Shown in pieces: positions 1-7,822 of a stretch of DNA of 64,000 nt. The notes beneath the pieces were generated by a model that was not told where the DNA came from, made no database searches, and saw only the letters and a list, made by a program, of their open reading frames with translations. The DNA is from Noviherbaspirillum galbum (GTDB taxonomy: Bacteria > Pseudomonadota > Gammaproteobacteria > Burkholderiales > Burkholderiaceae_D), in assembly GCF_010974945.1 (NCBI RefSeq), contig NZ_JAAIVB010000038.1:1-64000 (forward strand), given 5' to 3'. Each line of letters opens with the position of its first letter. The stretch's first letter is position 1. A program made the translations under genes and the position numbers.

Positions 1-786
1 GCCCCGGCGCGCGCATCGACGGCGATGAGCCCGGCGCGCGCGGCGCTGGAAGCCGCCCGTTCCGGCAAGCCCATGCCCGCCATGCCAACCCGGAGCGCAC
101 CCGCCGCGACGCCTGCAAGCGCGGCGTCCGCGGAGGCGCCCCAGCCGGCCTCGGCCCATTCGTCCTCCGCCGTGCCTGACATGCCCGAGCCGCCGCTCGC
201 GCCGCCGCCATGGGAAGACGATGAGTCCGCCGTGCCGGCCGTCCAGATCCGGCCCGCGGCTCAAAAAAAAACTGAACAGTCAGCCATGACGGCAGAGCCG
301 GCGCATGCGCCCGCCTCGCCGGTCAAGGTCCATGAAGTCCTGGAGGTCCAGGCCGCCGCGCCGCGCGCGAAGCCGCGCCCGGCGGGCCCCGTCGCCGAAC
401 TCGGCTGGGATGGCGACTGGCCGGCGCTGGCGGCGGCCCTGCCGTTGCGCGGCGTGGTGCAGCAGCTCGCCCAGCAAAGCGAACTCCTCAACATCCAGGC
501 CGAGCGCGAGGGCGCGCAATTCCACCTGCGTATCCCGCTTGAAACGCTGCGTTCCGCGGGTTCCGTCGACAAGCTCTCGTCCGCGCTCACCGAGCATTTC
601 GGCAAGCCGGTGCGCGTGCATACCGAGATCGGCGCAGTGGAACTGACAGCCAATGCCGCCGCCGTGGCCGAGCGCGAGGCGCGCCAGCGCCGCGCCGAGG
701 AAGACATGCAGCGCGATCCCTTCGTCCAGACCCTGATCCGCGAATTCGGCGCCACCATCGTGCCGGGTTCGATCAAGCCGGCCTGA
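1..786 (+). CDS. dnaX: DNA polymerase III subunit gamma/tau, C-terminal part (5' end outside window)
   Basis: The reading frame is open from the first base and ends at TGA 784-786, so the N-terminal ATPase domains lie upstream. What remains is a low-complexity Ala/Pro-rich linker (about codons 1-130) and a folded C-terminal domain (from about LRGVVQQLAQQSELL to the end, with the conserved PFVQTLIREFGA). This matches tau domain V, which binds the alpha polymerase subunit; the linker corresponds to the DnaB-binding region. Family knowledge: tau dimerises the replicative polymerase and gamma is a truncated form. The start is not visible; the ATG at 25 is internal. Directly downstream are ybaB and recR, the classical dnaX-ybaB-recR operon. 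A run of nine A residues in the linker (263-271) could produce the short gamma form. Confidence 0.93.
   Translation, partial: APARASTAMSPARAALEAARSGKPMPAMPTRSAPAATPASAASAEAPQPASAHSSSAVPDMPEPPLAPPPWEDDESAVPAVQIRPAAQKKTEQSAMTAEPAHAPASPVKVHEVLEVQAAAPRAKPRPAGPVAELGWDGDWPALAAALPLRGVVQQLAQQSELLNIQAEREGAQFHLRIPLETLRSAGSVDKLSSALTEHFGKPVRVHTEIGAVELTANAAAVAEREARQRRAEEDMQRDPFVQTLIREFGATIVPGSIKPA
263..271 (+). other. Slippery A9 run in dnaX, candidate frameshift or transcriptional slippage site
   Basis: Nine consecutive A residues lie in an otherwise very GC-rich linker. In the zero frame they read CAA AAA AAA ACT, giving a perfect A AAA AAA slippery heptamer at 264-270. A -1 shift gives AAC followed at once by TGA (273-275). 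A +1 shift gives five codons and then TGA (287-289). Both alternative frames therefore truncate the protein before the tau-specific domain, as in known dnaX recoding (ribosomal frameshift in E. coli, transcriptional slippage on an A9 run in Thermus). A small stem CTGA/TCAG (272-275 with 280-283) follows. I see no strong Shine-Dalgarno stimulator upstream. Confidence 0.6.
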
Positions 787-834
787 GGCCGCGCCGGTTC
801 AGCGATTACCCTAACCACCACACAGGAGTCCATC

Positions 835-1161
835 ATGATGAAAGGCCAACTTGCCGGCTTGATGAAGCAAGCCCAGCAAATGCAGGAAAACATGAAGAAG
901 ATGCAGGACCAGCTGGCCCAGATCGAAGTCGAGGGCCAGTCGGGCGCAGGCATGGTCAAGGTCGTGATGACCTGCAAGAACGTGGTCAAGCGCATCACCA
1001 TCGATCCGTCCCTGCTCGGCGACGACAAGGACATGCTCGAAGACCTGATCGTGGCCGCCTTCAACGACGCCTCCAAGCGCGCCGCCGAGACCTCGGAAGA
1101 GAAGATGTCCGGCATGACTGCCGGCCTGCCGCTGCCCCCCGGCTTCAAGATGCCGTTCTGA
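835..1161 (+). CDS. ybaB: YbaB/EbfC family nucleoid-associated protein
   Basis: A 108-residue protein, the usual length for the family. The N-terminal half is a Met/Gln/Lys-rich amphipathic helix ([18 protein letters not shown]), followed by the conserved core with [17 protein letters not shown] and ITIDPSLL, and a Pro-rich tail [10 protein letters not shown] typical of YbaB. Members form dimers that bind DNA without strong specificity and are thought to act in nucleoid organisation or recombination. AGGAG at 824-828 precedes tandem ATGs at 835 and 838; either could be used. It sits 48 bp after dnaX and 9 bp before recR, so the three are probably cotranscribed. Confidence 0.95.
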   Translation: MMKGQLAGLMKQAQQMQENMKKMQDQLAQIEVEGQSGAGMVKVVMTCKNVVKRITIDPSLLGDDKDMLEDLIVAAFNDASKRAAETSEEKMSGMTAGLPLPPGFKMPF

Positions 1162-1170
1162 CGCCGCACC

Positions 1171-1767
1171 GTGAAGACGCCGTCCAGCCTTTCCTTTCTC
1201 ACCGAAGCCCTGCGCCGCCTTCCCGGCGTGGGACCGAAATCGGCGCAGCGCATGGTCTATCATCTGCTGCAGCATGACCGCGAAGGCGCGTCCATGCTCG
1301 GCCGCGCGCTGCTGCAGGCGGTGGAGAACATCCATCACTGCGCCATGTGCAACACCTTCACCGAAAACGAGATCTGCGATACCTGCGCCGATCCGGAACG
1401 GGACGCCGCCCTGCTGTGCGTGGTCGAGACGCCCGCCGACCAGCTCATGATCGAACAGACCCTGACGTACCGAGGCCTGTACTTCGTGCTGCTAGGGCAT
1501 CTCTCGCCGCTGGACGGCATCGGCCCGAAGGATATCCACCTGGAAAAGCTGGTGCCGCGCGCGACCGACGGCATCGTGCACGAGGTGGTGCTGGCGACCA
1601 ACTTCACCAACGAGGGCGAGGCGACCGCGCACTACATCAGCGAAAGCCTGAAGTCGCGCGGCCTCAAGGTGAGCCGGCTTGCGCGCGGGGTGCCGGTAGG
1701 CGGCGAACTGGAATACGTGGACGCCGGCACCATCGCCCGCGCCATGCTCGACAGGCGATCCACCTGA
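1171..1767 (+). CDS. recR: Recombination protein RecR
   Basis: 198 residues, full length. Residues about 17-28 ([12 protein letters not shown]) are the helix-hairpin-helix motif, then a C4 zinc finger with Cys57, Cys60, Cys69 and Cys72, then a Toprim domain ([16 protein letters not shown] onward) and the C-terminal Walker-B-like [14 protein letters not shown] region. RecR works with RecO, and RecF, to load RecA onto SSB-coated gaps. The start is GTG at 1171, the only start placing the HhH at the usual distance; no strong SD is visible in the 9-bp gap after ybaB, consistent with translational coupling. Last gene of the dnaX-ybaB-recR operon. Confidence 0.96.
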   Translation: MKTPSSLSFLTEALRRLPGVGPKSAQRMVYHLLQHDREGASMLGRALLQAVENIHHCAMCNTFTENEICDTCADPERDAALLCVVETPADQLMIEQTLTYRGLYFVLLGHLSPLDGIGPKDIHLEKLVPRATDGIVHEVVLATNFTNEGEATAHYISESLKSRGLKVSRLARGVPVGGELEYVDAGTIARAMLDRRST

Positions 1768-1809
1768 TCCCGGTTCCTGCCTTCCGTCCAAGCTCACCTT
1801 TCCGCGCAC

Positions 1810-3048
1810 ATGACCCAAGACTTCCAGTCGCCATCCACATCCAAAACGCGCGGACCGCTCGCCGGCATCAAGGTCCTCGAACTCGGAACGCTGATCGCCG
1901 GCCCGTTCTGCTCGCGAATGCTGGCGGAGTTCGGCGCCGAGGTCATCAAGATCGAATCCCCGGACGGTGGCGACCCGATCCGGCAGTGGCGCATCCTGAA
2001 GGACGGCACCTCCCTCTGGTGGTACGTGCAGGCGCGCAACAAGAAGAGCGTCACGCTCAACATGAAGGAGCCGCGCGGCCAGGAAATCGCCCGCAAGCTC
2101 GCGCTGGAAGCAGACGTCATCATCGAGAACTACCGTCCCGGCGTGCTCGAGAAATGGGGCCTCGGCTACGAGGCGCTGAAGGCGCTCAACCCGGCCACGA
2201 TCATGGTCAGGCTGTCCGGCTACGGCCAGAGCGGGCCGATGAAGGACTTGCCCGGCTTCGGCGCGGTCGGTGAATCGATGGGCGGCATGCGCTACATCTC
2301 CGGGCACCCGGACCGCCCGCCGGTGCGCATCGGCATTTCCATCGGCGATTCGCTTGCGGCGCTGCATGGCGTCATCGGCGCGATGATGGCGCTGCGCCAC
2401 CGCGACGTCACCGGCGGACGCGGCAAGGGGCAGGGCCAGATGGTGGACGTCGCCCTGTATGAAGCGGTGTTCAACATGATGGAGTCGCTGGTGCCGGAAT
2501 ACGACCATGCCGGCGTGATCCGCGAGCGCACCGGCGGCGCCTTGCCGGGCATCGTTCCCTCCAACACCTACACCACCGGCGACGGGGAAAACATCGTGAT
2601 CGCCGGCAACGGCGACGCGATCTTCCGGCGCCTCATGCTCGCCATCGGCCGCGATGACATGGCCAGCGATCCGCAGCTCGCCCGCAATGACGGCCGCGTG
2701 CCGCGCACCGCCGAGATCGATGGCGCGATCCAGGCCTGGTGCCATACCCAGACCATCGACCAGGCGCTGGCCGCGCTCAAGGCGGCCGACGTGCCGGTGT
2801 CCAAGATCTATTCCGTCAGGGACATGCTGAGCGATCCGCAATTCCTCGCACGCCGCATGTTCGAGCAGCATGCCTTCGCCGACGGCACTCCAATCAAGAT
2901 GCCCGCGATCACGCCCAAGCTGTCCGAGACGCCGGGAGAAACCCGCTGGCTCGGTCCGGCGCTGGGCGAACACACGGATGAAGTGTTGAAAGAGCTCGGG
3001 TATGATGATGCTGAAATAATGCAGCTCAGGCAACAGCGGGTCGTCTGA
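1810..3048 (+). CDS. CaiB/BaiF (class III) CoA-transferase
   Basis: 412 residues spanning the whole family III CoA-transferase fold: N-terminal GIKVLELGTLIAGPFCSRMLAEFGAEVIKIE, the RNKKSVTLNMK strand, the ENYRPGVLEKWGLGYE motif, and the catalytic region GISIGDSLAALHG, where Asp180 is the expected acyl-carrying carboxylate. These enzymes move CoA between organic acids (formyl-CoA:oxalate, carnitine, mesaconate/citramalate and others). The acid used here cannot be read from sequence. The gene begins 42 bp after recR and is followed after 57 bp by an ABC importer in the same direction, suggesting that the imported substrate or its product is the acid being activated; that link is inference from position. 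Confidence 0.88.
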   Translation: MTQDFQSPSTSKTRGPLAGIKVLELGTLIAGPFCSRMLAEFGAEVIKIESPDGGDPIRQWRILKDGTSLWWYVQARNKKSVTLNMKEPRGQEIARKLALEADVIIENYRPGVLEKWGLGYEALKALNPATIMVRLSGYGQSGPMKDLPGFGAVGESMGGMRYISGHPDRPPVRIGISIGDSLAALHGVIGAMMALRHRDVTGGRGKGQGQMVDVALYEAVFNMMESLVPEYDHAGVIRERTGGALPGIVPSNTYTTGDGENIVIAGNGDAIFRRLMLAIGRDDMASDPQLARNDGRVPRTAEIDGAIQAWCHTQTIDQALAALKAADVPVSKIYSVRDMLSDPQFLARRMFEQHAFADGTPIKMPAITPKLSETPGETRWLGPALGEHTDEVLKELGYDDAEIMQLRQQRVV

Positions 3049-3105
3049 CCGATTGCGCTTCCGGCGCGCCGCGGCTCGGCCTGGGCCATCATCACAGGAG
3101 ACAAC

Positions 3106-4146
3106 ATGAACAAGACATTCTGGAAGCAATTCGCGATCGCGCTCGGGCTCTTCCTGCTCGGCTACCTCACCTTCAACGGCAAGCTCTTCGCCCAGACCCT
3201 CGAGAAGCCCAAGGTGTCGATCGCGGTCGGCGGCAAGAACCTGTTCTACTACCTGCCGCTGACCATCGCCGAGCAGCTCGGCTACTTCAAGGACGAAGGG
3301 CTGCAGGTCGAGATCAGCGACTTCGCCGGCGGCGCCAAGGCGCTGCAGGCGCTGGTGGGCGGCAGCGCGGACGTGGTATCCGGCGCCTACGAGCACACCA
3401 TCAACATGCAGGCCAAGGGGCAGATCATTACCGCCTTCGTGCTGCAGGGGAGGGCGCCGCAGATCGTGCTCGGCGTCTCCAACAAGACCATGCCGAACTA
3501 CAAGGGCATCGGCGACCTCAAGGGCAAGAAGATCGGCGTCACCGCACCCGGCTCTTCCACCAACATGATGGCCAACTTCGTGCTGGCGAAGGGCGGCCTC
3601 AAGCCGACCGACGTGTCCTTCATCGGCGTCGGCACCTCGGCCGGCGCCTTGTCCGCCATGCGCTCCGGCCAGATCGACGCGATGGCGAACCTCGACCCGG
3701 TGGTCACCATGCTGCAGCAAAAGAACGAGATCCGCGTGGTGGCCGACACGCGCACGCTGAAAGACACCAACGACATCTTCGGCGGCCCGATGCCGGCGGC
3801 CACGCTCTACGCTTCCGAAGCCTTCCTCAAGAAGAACCCGAATACCGCGCAGGCCCTCGCCAACGCCATGGTGCGCGCGCTGAAGTGGCTGCAGAAGGCC
3901 GGGCCTTCCGACATCGTCAAGGTGGTTCCGGAAAGCTACCTTCTCGGCGACCGCGCTCTCTATCTCGAAGCCTTCATGAAGGTGCGCGAGGCCATCTCGC
4001 CCGACGGCGTCTTCCCCGCCGAGGGGCCGGCCACCGCGCTCAAGGCGCTGCAAGCGTTCGAGCCGGATCTCGCGGGCAAGCAGATCGACCTGAGCAGGAC
4101 GTTCACCAACGATCTGGTCAAGAAGGCCAACGCCAAGTACAAGTAA
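3106..4146 (+). CDS. ABC transporter substrate-binding protein, NMT1/THI5-SsuA-like
   Basis: 346 residues with a Sec signal peptide (hydrophobic core residues 9-22, probable cleavage after LFA29). The mature part shows the NMT1/SsuA/TauA pattern: KVSIAVGGKNLFYYLPLTIAEQLGYFKDEGLQVEI, then GGAKALQALVGGSADVV, then LKGKKIGVTAPGSSTNMMA. Such proteins bind sulfonates, nitrate, pyrimidine precursors or aromatic acids in the periplasm; the ligand is unknown. AGGAG at 3096-3100 precedes the ATG. It is followed by a strong hairpin (4161-4194) before the ATPase gene, an arrangement often used to make more binding protein than the membrane parts. Confidence 0.9.
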   Translation: MNKTFWKQFAIALGLFLLGYLTFNGKLFAQTLEKPKVSIAVGGKNLFYYLPLTIAEQLGYFKDEGLQVEISDFAGGAKALQALVGGSADVVSGAYEHTINMQAKGQIITAFVLQGRAPQIVLGVSNKTMPNYKGIGDLKGKKIGVTAPGSSTNMMANFVLAKGGLKPTDVSFIGVGTSAGALSAMRSGQIDAMANLDPVVTMLQQKNEIRVVADTRTLKDTNDIFGGPMPAATLYASEAFLKKNPNTAQALANAMVRALKWLQKAGPSDIVKVVPESYLLGDRALYLEAFMKVREAISPDGVFPAEGPATALKALQAFEPDLAGKQIDLSRTFTNDLVKKANAKYK

Positions 4147-4160
4147 AGGCATGCAGCGGC

Positions 4161-4194
4161 GTGAAAAGAGGCACGGCAAGGTGCCTCTTTTCAC
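4161..4194 (+). terminator. Perfect 14-bp hairpin between binding-protein and ATPase genes, partial terminator or processing site
   Basis: GTGAAAAGAGGCAC (4161-4174) pairs perfectly with 4181-4194 around the 6-nt loop GGCAAG. The inner part is a GC-rich stem followed by TTTT on the 3' arm, so it can work as an intrinsic terminator of limited strength in either direction. It lies 15 bp after the binding-protein stop codon and before the preferred start of the ATPase gene (4229). In ABC operons such structures often stabilise the upstream message or cut down downstream transcription. Confidence 0.75.
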
Positions 4195-4228
4195 GTCCGC
4201 CAGACCAAACCCGCCTCACGGAAATTCC

Positions 4229-5038
4229 ATGGTTCCAGCCCTTTCGCTCGACAACATCACCTGCACCTTCGTGTCGCGGGACGACCGCGCGCAGCGCTAC
4301 ACCGCCGTCGCCAACACCACGCTGGACATCGCGCCGGGCGAGTTCGTGTCAGTGGTAGGCCCCACCGGCTGCGGCAAGTCGACCCTGCTCAACGTCGGCG
4401 CCGGCCTGCTGCAGCCATCCTTCGGCAACGTCAATGTCTTTGGCACGCCGCTCTCCGGCATCAACCAGCGGGCGGGCTACATGTTCCAGGCGGAAGCGCT
4501 CATGCCCTGGCGCAGCGCCTTGCAGAACGTCGTTGCCGGATTGCAGTTCCGCGGCATGGACGAGGCGCAGGCGAGGCGCCTGGGCGAGGAATGGCTGACG
4601 CGCGTCGGCCTGCAGGGCTTCGGCGACCGCTATCCGCACCAGCTATCGGGCGGCATGCGCAAGCGGGTCGCGCTGGCGCAGACCCTGGTGCTCGACCCGG
4701 ACATCATCCTGATGGATGAACCGTTCTCGGCGCTGGACATCCAGACCCGCCAGCTCATGGAGAACGAGGTGCTCGACCTGTGGAGCGCGAAGAAAAAGGC
4801 GGTGCTGTTCATCACCCATGACCTCGACGAAGCCATCGCCATGTCGGACCGCGTGGTGGTGCTGTCGGCCGGACCGGGCACCCATCCGATCGGCGAATTC
4901 GTCATCGACCTGCCGCGGCCGCGCGACGTCGCCGAGATCCGCGCCCATCCGCGCTTCGTCGAGCTGCACGCCCAGATCTGGGGCGTGCTGCGCGAGGAAG
5001 TGCTGAAGGGCTACCAGCAGCAGAAACACCAGGCATGA
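4229..5038 (+). CDS. ABC transporter ATP-binding protein, SsuB/TauB-like
   Basis: 269 residues from the ATG at 4229. Walker A GPTGCGKST (from residue 44), Q-loop in YMFQAEALMPWRSA, signature LSGGMRKRVALAQ, Walker B IILMDEPFSALD and the H-loop THDLDEA are all present. The nitrate/sulfonate importer subfamily has this YMFQ..ALMPWR pattern. An upstream in-frame ATG at 4151 would place the start within the intergenic hairpin, so I chose 4229, which begins with the usual family N-terminus (PALSLDNITCTF). The stop codon overlaps the ATG at 5035. Energises import of the ligand bound by the 3106-4146 product. Confidence 0.92.
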   Translation: MVPALSLDNITCTFVSRDDRAQRYTAVANTTLDIAPGEFVSVVGPTGCGKSTLLNVGAGLLQPSFGNVNVFGTPLSGINQRAGYMFQAEALMPWRSALQNVVAGLQFRGMDEAQARRLGEEWLTRVGLQGFGDRYPHQLSGGMRKRVALAQTLVLDPDIILMDEPFSALDIQTRQLMENEVLDLWSAKKKAVLFITHDLDEAIAMSDRVVVLSAGPGTHPIGEFVIDLPRPRDVAEIRAHPRFVELHAQIWGVLREEVLKGYQQQKHQA

Positions 5039-5058
5039 GAAGGCAAGAAAGGGTGGCA

Positions 5059-5916
5059 ATGAGCATGTGGAAGGCAATCAAACCGAGCTACCGAACGCTG
5101 CGCTTCTGGCAGGCGCTGGTCCTGGTCGTGGTGTTCGCGGTCTGGCACCTCGCCACGCGCGATCCCCAGGTGGCTTTCTTCTTCGGCGAGCCGGTGAAGG
5201 TCATGGTACGCGTCTGGCAATGGTTCACCGTCGGCGCGGGATCGCTGGAAGTGGGAACGGGCGACAGCACCTGGTTCACCCTGCATTTTCCCGCAGAAAT
5301 CTATCCTCACCTGCTGGTCACGCTGACCGAGACGCTGATGGCCTTCGCCATCGGCACGCTGCTCGGCCTGGCGGTTGGCCTGTGGCTGGCACTGTCGCCG
5401 ATGGCGTCGGCGATCTTCGACCCCTACATCAAGGCGGCCAATTCCATGCCGCGCGTGATCCTCGCGCCCATCTTCGCCATGTGGTTCGGCCTGGGCATCT
5501 GGTCCAAGGTGGCGCTGGCGGTGACCCTGGTGTTCTTCATCGTCTTCTTCAACGTCTACCAGGGCGTCAAGGAAGTCAGTCCGGTGGTGCTGGCCAATGC
5601 CCGCATGCTAGGCGCGAACAGCCGCCAGCTGCTGCGACAGGTCTATTTGCCTTCCGCCACCTCCTGGGTGTTTTCCAGCCTGCATACTTCGGTGGGCCTG
5701 GCCTTTGTCGGCGCGATCGTCGGCGAGTATCTCGGTTCGGCGCGTGGCGTCGGCTATCTCATCCTCCAGGCCGAAGGCAGCTTCGACATTAACACGGTGT
5801 TCGCCGGCATCCTGGTGCTGACCGCGTTTGCCCTCGTGCTCGACACGCTCGTCGGCAGCATCGAACGCCGGCTGATGAAATGGCAGCCGAAGTCCGGGGA
5901 GACCGAAAAGCTCTGA
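5059..5916 (+). CDS. ABC transporter permease, SsuC/TauC-like
   Basis: 285 residues from the ATG at 5059, with about six hydrophobic segments, and the EAA loop ANARMLGANSRQLLRQVYLP that contacts the ATPase. The AAAGGG at 5048-5053 favours 5059; an alternative ATG at 5035 overlaps the stop of the ATPase gene (ATGA) and would add eight residues by translational coupling. It forms the membrane channel of the importer encoded from 3106. A GC-rich hairpin (GCCTGCC 5941-5947 with GGCAGGC 5953-5959) after the stop may mark the end of the operon, although no T-tract follows. Confidence 0.9.
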   Translation: MSMWKAIKPSYRTLRFWQALVLVVVFAVWHLATRDPQVAFFFGEPVKVMVRVWQWFTVGAGSLEVGTGDSTWFTLHFPAEIYPHLLVTLTETLMAFAIGTLLGLAVGLWLALSPMASAIFDPYIKAANSMPRVILAPIFAMWFGLGIWSKVALAVTLVFFIVFFNVYQGVKEVSPVVLANARMLGANSRQLLRQVYLPSATSWVFSSLHTSVGLAFVGAIVGEYLGSARGVGYLILQAEGSFDINTVFAGILVLTAFALVLDTLVGSIERRLMKWQPKSGETEKL

Positions 5917-6100
5917 GTTCCAGCTCCGGGTTCCGCGGCAGCCTGCCGTCCCGGCAGGCCCGGCTCTTGCTCCTATCGCCTGGCATGCATTTCCTGCACT
6001 CGCCGGGGGCAAATCGGACCATTGGCCGTTCATGCGGCGCCCTCGCGCGGTGCGGATTGCATCAACCCGATGCATCAGCAACCTCGACCCCGGAGCCCGC

Positions 6101-6691
6101 ATGTTTCGTCATTCCCTCCTTCTTCTGGCCGGTCTCGCAGCCGGCCTGTCCGCGCTGCCTGCCATGGCGCATCCCGGCGTGCCGCATGTCCATGACCTGG
6201 CGAGCGGTTTGCTGCATCCCCTGACCGGCTGGGACCACCTGCTTGCCTTCGTCGCCATCGGCATGTGGTCGGCCCAGCAAAGCCGGTCCGCCGCCTGGAC
6301 GCTGCCCCTGCTCTTCCTGGGGTGCATGGCGGGCAGCGCGATGTTGCCTTCGTTGGGCATGCACCTGCCTGGCCTCGAACCTGGCGTGGCCGCATCCGTG
6401 GCGCTTCTCGGCCTGATGATCGCCAATGGCTTTCGCTTCGCCTCCGGCCTCAGCGCCGCCATCGTGGCCGTCTTCGCGGTGCTTCACGGCTACACCCATG
6501 GCGTGGAGGTGCCCGCCGATGCGATGGGCGCGTGGTTCGGTGCGGGTTTCATAGCGGCGACCATGCTGCTGGTGGCGGGCGGGCTGTTGCTGGGCAAGCT
6601 TGCCGAATGGCGTGCCGCTGGCAGGCTGGTGCGGGTGACCGGGTCGATGATCGCGATGTCGGGCGTCGTGCTGCTGTCTTCCGCGATGTGA
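6101..6691 (+). CDS. HupE/UreJ family protein, putative nickel/cobalt-type transporter
   Basis: 196 residues from the ATG at 6101, which begins a clear signal peptide or first TM (MFRHSLLLLAGLAAG, cleavage near AMA-HPG). An in-frame ATG at 6032 would add an unlikely charged extension. The diagnostic HupE/UreJ sequence HPLTGWDHLLAFVAIGMW follows, plus VLHGYTHGVEVP, and about six membrane segments. Family members have been linked to Ni or Co uptake for hydrogenase and urease. No hydrogenase, urease or cobalamin gene is in this window, so the metal and client enzyme are unknown. It is transcribed towards tal and separated from it by a palindrome. Confidence 0.85.
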   Translation: MFRHSLLLLAGLAAGLSALPAMAHPGVPHVHDLASGLLHPLTGWDHLLAFVAIGMWSAQQSRSAAWTLPLLFLGCMAGSAMLPSLGMHLPGLEPGVAASVALLGLMIANGFRFASGLSAAIVAVFAVLHGYTHGVEVPADAMGAWFGAGFIAATMLLVAGGLLLGKLAEWRAAGRLVRVTGSMIAMSGVVLLSSAM

Positions 6692-6711
6692 GGGAGGGTG
6701 TGGGGCGGAAT

Positions 6712-6737
6712 GGCATTCCCGCCTTCGCGGGAATGCC
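6712..6737. repeat. REP-like palindrome between hupE-like gene and tal
   Basis: Perfect 11-bp inverted repeat GGCATTCCCGC/GCGGGAATGCC around the loop CTTC. The core ATTCCCGC-CTTC-GCGGGAAT is a motif I recall as a dispersed intergenic palindrome in many Beta- and Gammaproteobacteria. It lies between two convergent genes, where it may also stop transcription from both sides. Only one copy was noticed in this window. Confidence 0.6.
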
Positions 6738-6786
6738 GGGGTAGAGGCGGCGATCACTCATCGACCGCCGCCGAACCCGCGCCAGG

Positions 6787-7722
6787 TCAGCGCAGGCCGT
6801 CGATCATCTTTTCAAGCTTGACCGCATCCGCGCAGAACAGGCGGATGCCTTCGGCGAGTTTTTCCGTGCCCATGGCATCGTCGTTGAGCATGAAGCGGAA
6901 GCTCTTTTCGTCGAGCGTCAATTTCTCCATGGCGGCCTGCTGCGCCGCCTCGGGGCTGAGCTTGCGCGTCACCGGGGCTTCGGATTCCGAGAGCTTCTGC
7001 AGCAGTTCCGGGCTGATGGTCAGCAGGTCGCAGCCGGCGAGCTCGGTGATCTGCGAGGTGTTGCGGAAGCTCGCGCCCATGACTTCGGTCTTGTAGCCGA
7101 ACTTGCGGTAATAGCTGTAGATGCGCTGCACCGACTGCACGCCGGGGTCGTCGGCGCCGGCATAGTCCTGGCCGGTGGATTTCTTGTACCAGTCATAGAT
7201 GCGGCCGACGAACGGGGAGATCAGCTGCACGCCGGCTTCGGCGCAGGCGATGGCCTGGGGCAGGGCGAACAGCAGCGTCATGTTGCAGCGGATGCCGTCC
7301 TTCTCCAGCACCTCGGCGGCGCGGATGCCTTCCCAGGTGGAGGCGATCTTGATCAGCACCCGTTCGCGCGCGATGCCGGCGGCTTCGTACAAGCCGATCA
7401 GCGCGCGGCCCTTGTCGATGGTGCCGGCGGTATCGAAGGAGAGCCGGGCATCGGTCTCGGTGGACACCCGGCCGGGAATCAGCTTCAGGATTTCCAGTCC
7501 GAATGCCACCAGCAGCCGGTCGGTGATCTCGCCCATCGACTTGCCGCCGTGGTCCCGCACCGCCTGCTCGAGCAGGTGGCGGTACTCTTCCTTCTGCACT
7601 GCCTTGAGAATGAGCGAAGGGTTGGTGGTGGCGTCGCGCGGCGCGAAGGCCTTCATCGCCTGGAAATCTCCGGTGTCGGCGACGATGGTGGTGAATTGCT
7701 TGAGTTGTTCGAGCTGGTTCAT
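6787..7722 (-). CDS. tal: Transaldolase
   Basis: 311 residues, the size of classical TalB-type transaldolases. Lys125 in [12 protein letters not shown] is the Schiff-base lysine. DATTNPSL and [29 protein letters not shown] are family signatures. It transfers a dihydroxyacetone unit between sedoheptulose 7-phosphate and glyceraldehyde 3-phosphate in the non-oxidative pentose phosphate pathway. No purine-rich SD precedes the ATG (the 20 bases upstream are pyrimidine-rich), and no earlier ATG is in frame. Convergent with the HupE-like gene; monocistronic as far as seen. Confidence 0.96.
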   Translation of the reverse strand: MNQLEQLKQFTTIVADTGDFQAMKAFAPRDATTNPSLILKAVQKEEYRHLLEQAVRDHGGKSMGEITDRLLVAFGLEILKLIPGRVSTETDARLSFDTAGTIDKGRALIGLYEAAGIARERVLIKIASTWEGIRAAEVLEKDGIRCNMTLLFALPQAIACAEAGVQLISPFVGRIYDWYKKSTGQDYAGADDPGVQSVQRIYSYYRKFGYKTEVMGASFRNTSQITELAGCDLLTISPELLQKLSESEAPVTRKLSPEAAQQAAMEKLTLDEKSFRFMLNDDAMGTEKLAEGIRLFCADAVKLEKMIDGLR

Positions 7723-7822
7723 GGGGAAAGGAGCGGCAAGGGTGGCAAGAATGAATTAAGGGACGGCATATGATAACCAAATGCGCCGGGTGCACGGAAA
7801 ATGCCGGTCATCGCTTGCCGCA

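Noticed and set aside
263-271. A9 run as a sequencing artefact that breaks dnaX
   Set aside because: The frame is intact on both sides with the expected tau C-terminal domain, so nine A is consistent with a real run.
1492-4194. 900-codon open frame on the minus strand
   Set aside because: Antisense shadow of recR, the CoA-transferase and the binding-protein gene; the product is His/Gly/Val-rich low-complexity sequence without domains, as expected for the reverse frame of GC-rich DNA.
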